In this document: positions 62,301 to 64,000 of the stretch, in pieces
Numbering within the stretch: position 1 is the first letter of the stretch
Layout: every line of letters begins with the position of its first letter
NCBI GenBank assembly: GCA_902729315.2
Contig: LR746268.1
Coordinates: 2,349,501-2,413,500 of the forward strand
From: Spirodela intermedia
Taxonomy: Eukaryota; Streptophyta; Magnoliopsida; Alismatales; Araceae
Direction of reading: 5' to 3'
Length of the DNA stretch: 64,000 nt
Notes under the pieces: generated by a model
Told to the model about the DNA's origin: nothing
Databases searched by the model: none
Seen by the model: only the letters and a program-made list of their open reading frames with translations
Position numbers and translations under genes: made by a program

Positions 62301-64000
62301 TCATCTTATTATTATTATTCTTATTTTTTCTTTGTTATAATAAGCCTCTTGGCATTTCCGTTTCCTAGTCTCCTGAGCTTGGGTCACATGAATATTCTTT
62401 TTCTCCCATGTTGAGGAGATGTGCCTTTATTTCTCAGCGTAAACTTACCTGTAAGCCATCGTTTAAAAGTAGTCCATGATGGGGGAGAATGTCGTGGATA
62501 TATGCTATGATATCATTAACCAATCATGGAGGAAGATATAGATTGAAGAGTTGCCTATTTGTAGTTCATTAACTACGAACTATGTTGTTTCCTCATGGTA
62601 TTTACTTCTTTCCTGTATCCCTCACGGTTCTTGTAAGGATATCCTTGCGGTATTTGGATTATTTTTCGTCATTAGCCCACCAACTGATTTCATTTGCACC
62701 ATCTTATCACAATTTTCCAATGAATTGATCGCCTCTTGGTACAAGCTCGTGTTATCCACATTCACCTCGTTGTCAATTGCATTAGATTATTTAAAACTTC
62801 ATTCTTGAGTTTGGTTGGCTTAGAACTATGTTTACCAGTTGTCATTATTCAATTGCTGTGCGTGCACTTGTTTCAAGTTTCAGCCTCTTCTGTTGGATCT
62901 CCTGTTGTGAGTCTGATAGGGTCTCGAACAGAATGCACAGACAAGAGAAGAAAGGTGAACACAGGATGACTAAGATAGCACGAGATAAGAACAGAAAGGG
63001 GAAAGGGTTTCCTTCGGAAACCCTAGGATAATTCGGACGAATTCGAGAGCGTCCCACTCTCCCGCTGACTTTCATCCCAAAAAGCGTCCCCCACAGTGGG
63101 GGCTGCAGGGGGTCCTTATACGTCCTCCTTACTGGGCAGCTTGGCCCACCTATGGCTTACCCTTCCCTCACCCGGCGTGAGTAACCTAGGCAGTGGGCCT
63201 GAAAATGGGCCCGATGGTTTTGGTCCTAACAGAGTCATGATCTTGATCTTACTACAGTTAATCTTTCCCGATTGTATGTAAAATGTTAAGTTGTGAGCAT
63301 GCTGATTCTCCATTAACCTAGGTTTTTATGTAATTTGGGAAATGATTTGAAGAGGATGGGTAGTGGCATAGTCGGGTTTCCACCTTGACGGGAATATCAT
63401 GTGGCTTCCAGGCATCCCAGGCATCCCACAAATTCTAAAGGCAAATCGTCATCGTCTTTCCATTGTTTTCGTTCAATATGTAGCTCAAATTCATGCATGT
63501 AGGGTACATTCAACAATTTCTTGAAGTATATCACCTCAGGTGCCTAGTCTGTTATCCCTATCTGGGTTATTCTGCTTATCTAGGAAATGACAAATTCTAA
63601 AAATACCTTTATGTTTTTTCTCTTTAGCGCCACAACCGTGAAACTGGTAAGTAGGAGCATTATGCATCACTGCCTTAACCTTTGATCTATGGTTCTTGGT
63701 TGATTGGTGAGATATGAGATAATATCTTCTCACCCTTTGATGTTTCCGCTCGCTGGATGGTCAACTTGAAACCAGTTATTTGTAGTCTTAATGGATTCAT
63801 CATGCCTGTCGATAATTTCCTTGTACACCGGACTACAGCGGCATTATGTCTTTTGATAGTTTTGGGTTTTGTGTTGAGCAATATGTATCAATATTACCAA
63901 TTTCAATGTTTTTAAAGGTGAAGAAGCTACTGCTGGGCCAATAGGCGTTTTTATTTTCCCAAATGACGAGTCAAGCTAATTTGTCTATAATGACTTGTGG
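59340..64000. other. Unassigned right end
   Basis: Begins with the SEO 3'UTR. At 60700-61095 all three plus frames stay open because the strand is T/C-rich; this could be a leader exon of a plus-strand gene (possible donor after GATGGAG at 60972) but no protein is recognised. The remainder is AT-rich apart from the GC-rich hairpin block at 62930-63240 and a short tandem (ggcatccca twice) at 63411-63428. Confidence 0.5.
62930..63240. repeat. GC-rich hairpin-containing block, possible short insertion
   Basis: Higher GC than its flanks. Contains a perfect 9-bp stem with a 3-base loop at 63004-63024 (AGGGTTTCC-ttc-GGAAACCCT) and a 7-bp stem with a 1-base loop at 63088-63102 (CCCCCAC-a-GTGGGGG). 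It also has ggtccttatacgtcctcc, which looks like a promoter core, and paired GGGCC words at 63197-63212. Possibly a terminal repeat or small nonautonomous element; termini were not found. Confidence 0.35.

Noticed and set aside
1-64000. CRISPR arrays, bacterial operons, tRNA or rRNA genes
   Set aside because: None seen; the window is a plant nuclear region with spliced genes. A tRNA scan was not run, so a short tRNA could be missed.

Overview
This is a stretch of flowering-plant nuclear DNA. Noncoding sequence is AT-rich, coding exons are GC-richer, every confident gene except one small unplaced one is split by GT-AG introns, and all have plant orthologues. A sieve-element-occlusion (SEO) gene is present; as I recall, grasses lack these, so the host is probably a eudicot, magnoliid, early-diverging angiosperm or non-grass monocot. 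No species is named. Exons were assembled by hand from splice consensus, reading phase and remembered family sequences. In the six gene models listed next, all exon phases close.

Left part (1-21.2 kb): the 5' two thirds of a GLE1 nucleoporin/mRNA-export gene (minus, runs off the left edge); a small plus-strand gene of unknown function behind an intron filled with about nine copies of a 116-155 bp tandem repeat; and a complete 14-exon raffinose synthase/seed imbibition protein gene (minus) with two homologous, alternative-looking first exons. Middle (21.2-31 kb): a repeat-rich block containing a decayed Ty3/gypsy retrotransposon on the minus strand (RT, RNase H, integrase and the integrase tail are still readable), LTR-like debris, a pair of related CATGC-rich blocks and a GC-rich triplet island. 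Then a two-exon predicted plastid methyltransferase-like gene (plus, 31.2-32.7 kb) and a five-exon GDSL esterase/lipase (minus, 34.0-36.0 kb) lie tail to tail.

Right part: 36-45.9 kb has no gene I can name, though a few coding-looking fragments are noted. A four-exon chloroplast RNA-binding protein of the cp31 class (minus) lies at 45.9-48.4 kb. After 7 kb of AT-rich intergenic DNA comes a complete six-exon SEO gene (plus, 55.3-59.3 kb). The last 4.7 kb is unassigned and includes a hairpin-rich GC block near 63 kb.

The genes look like an ordinary mixed plant neighbourhood (RNA export, sugar metabolism, plastid RNA processing, phloem protein, lipase), not a functional cluster. I found no convincing new multi-gene system. 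The most distinctive points are the duplicated first exon and the altered catalytic motif in the raffinose-synthase gene, the probable start codon of GLE1 split by an intron, and the splice acceptor formed from the last copy of an intronic tandem repeat.
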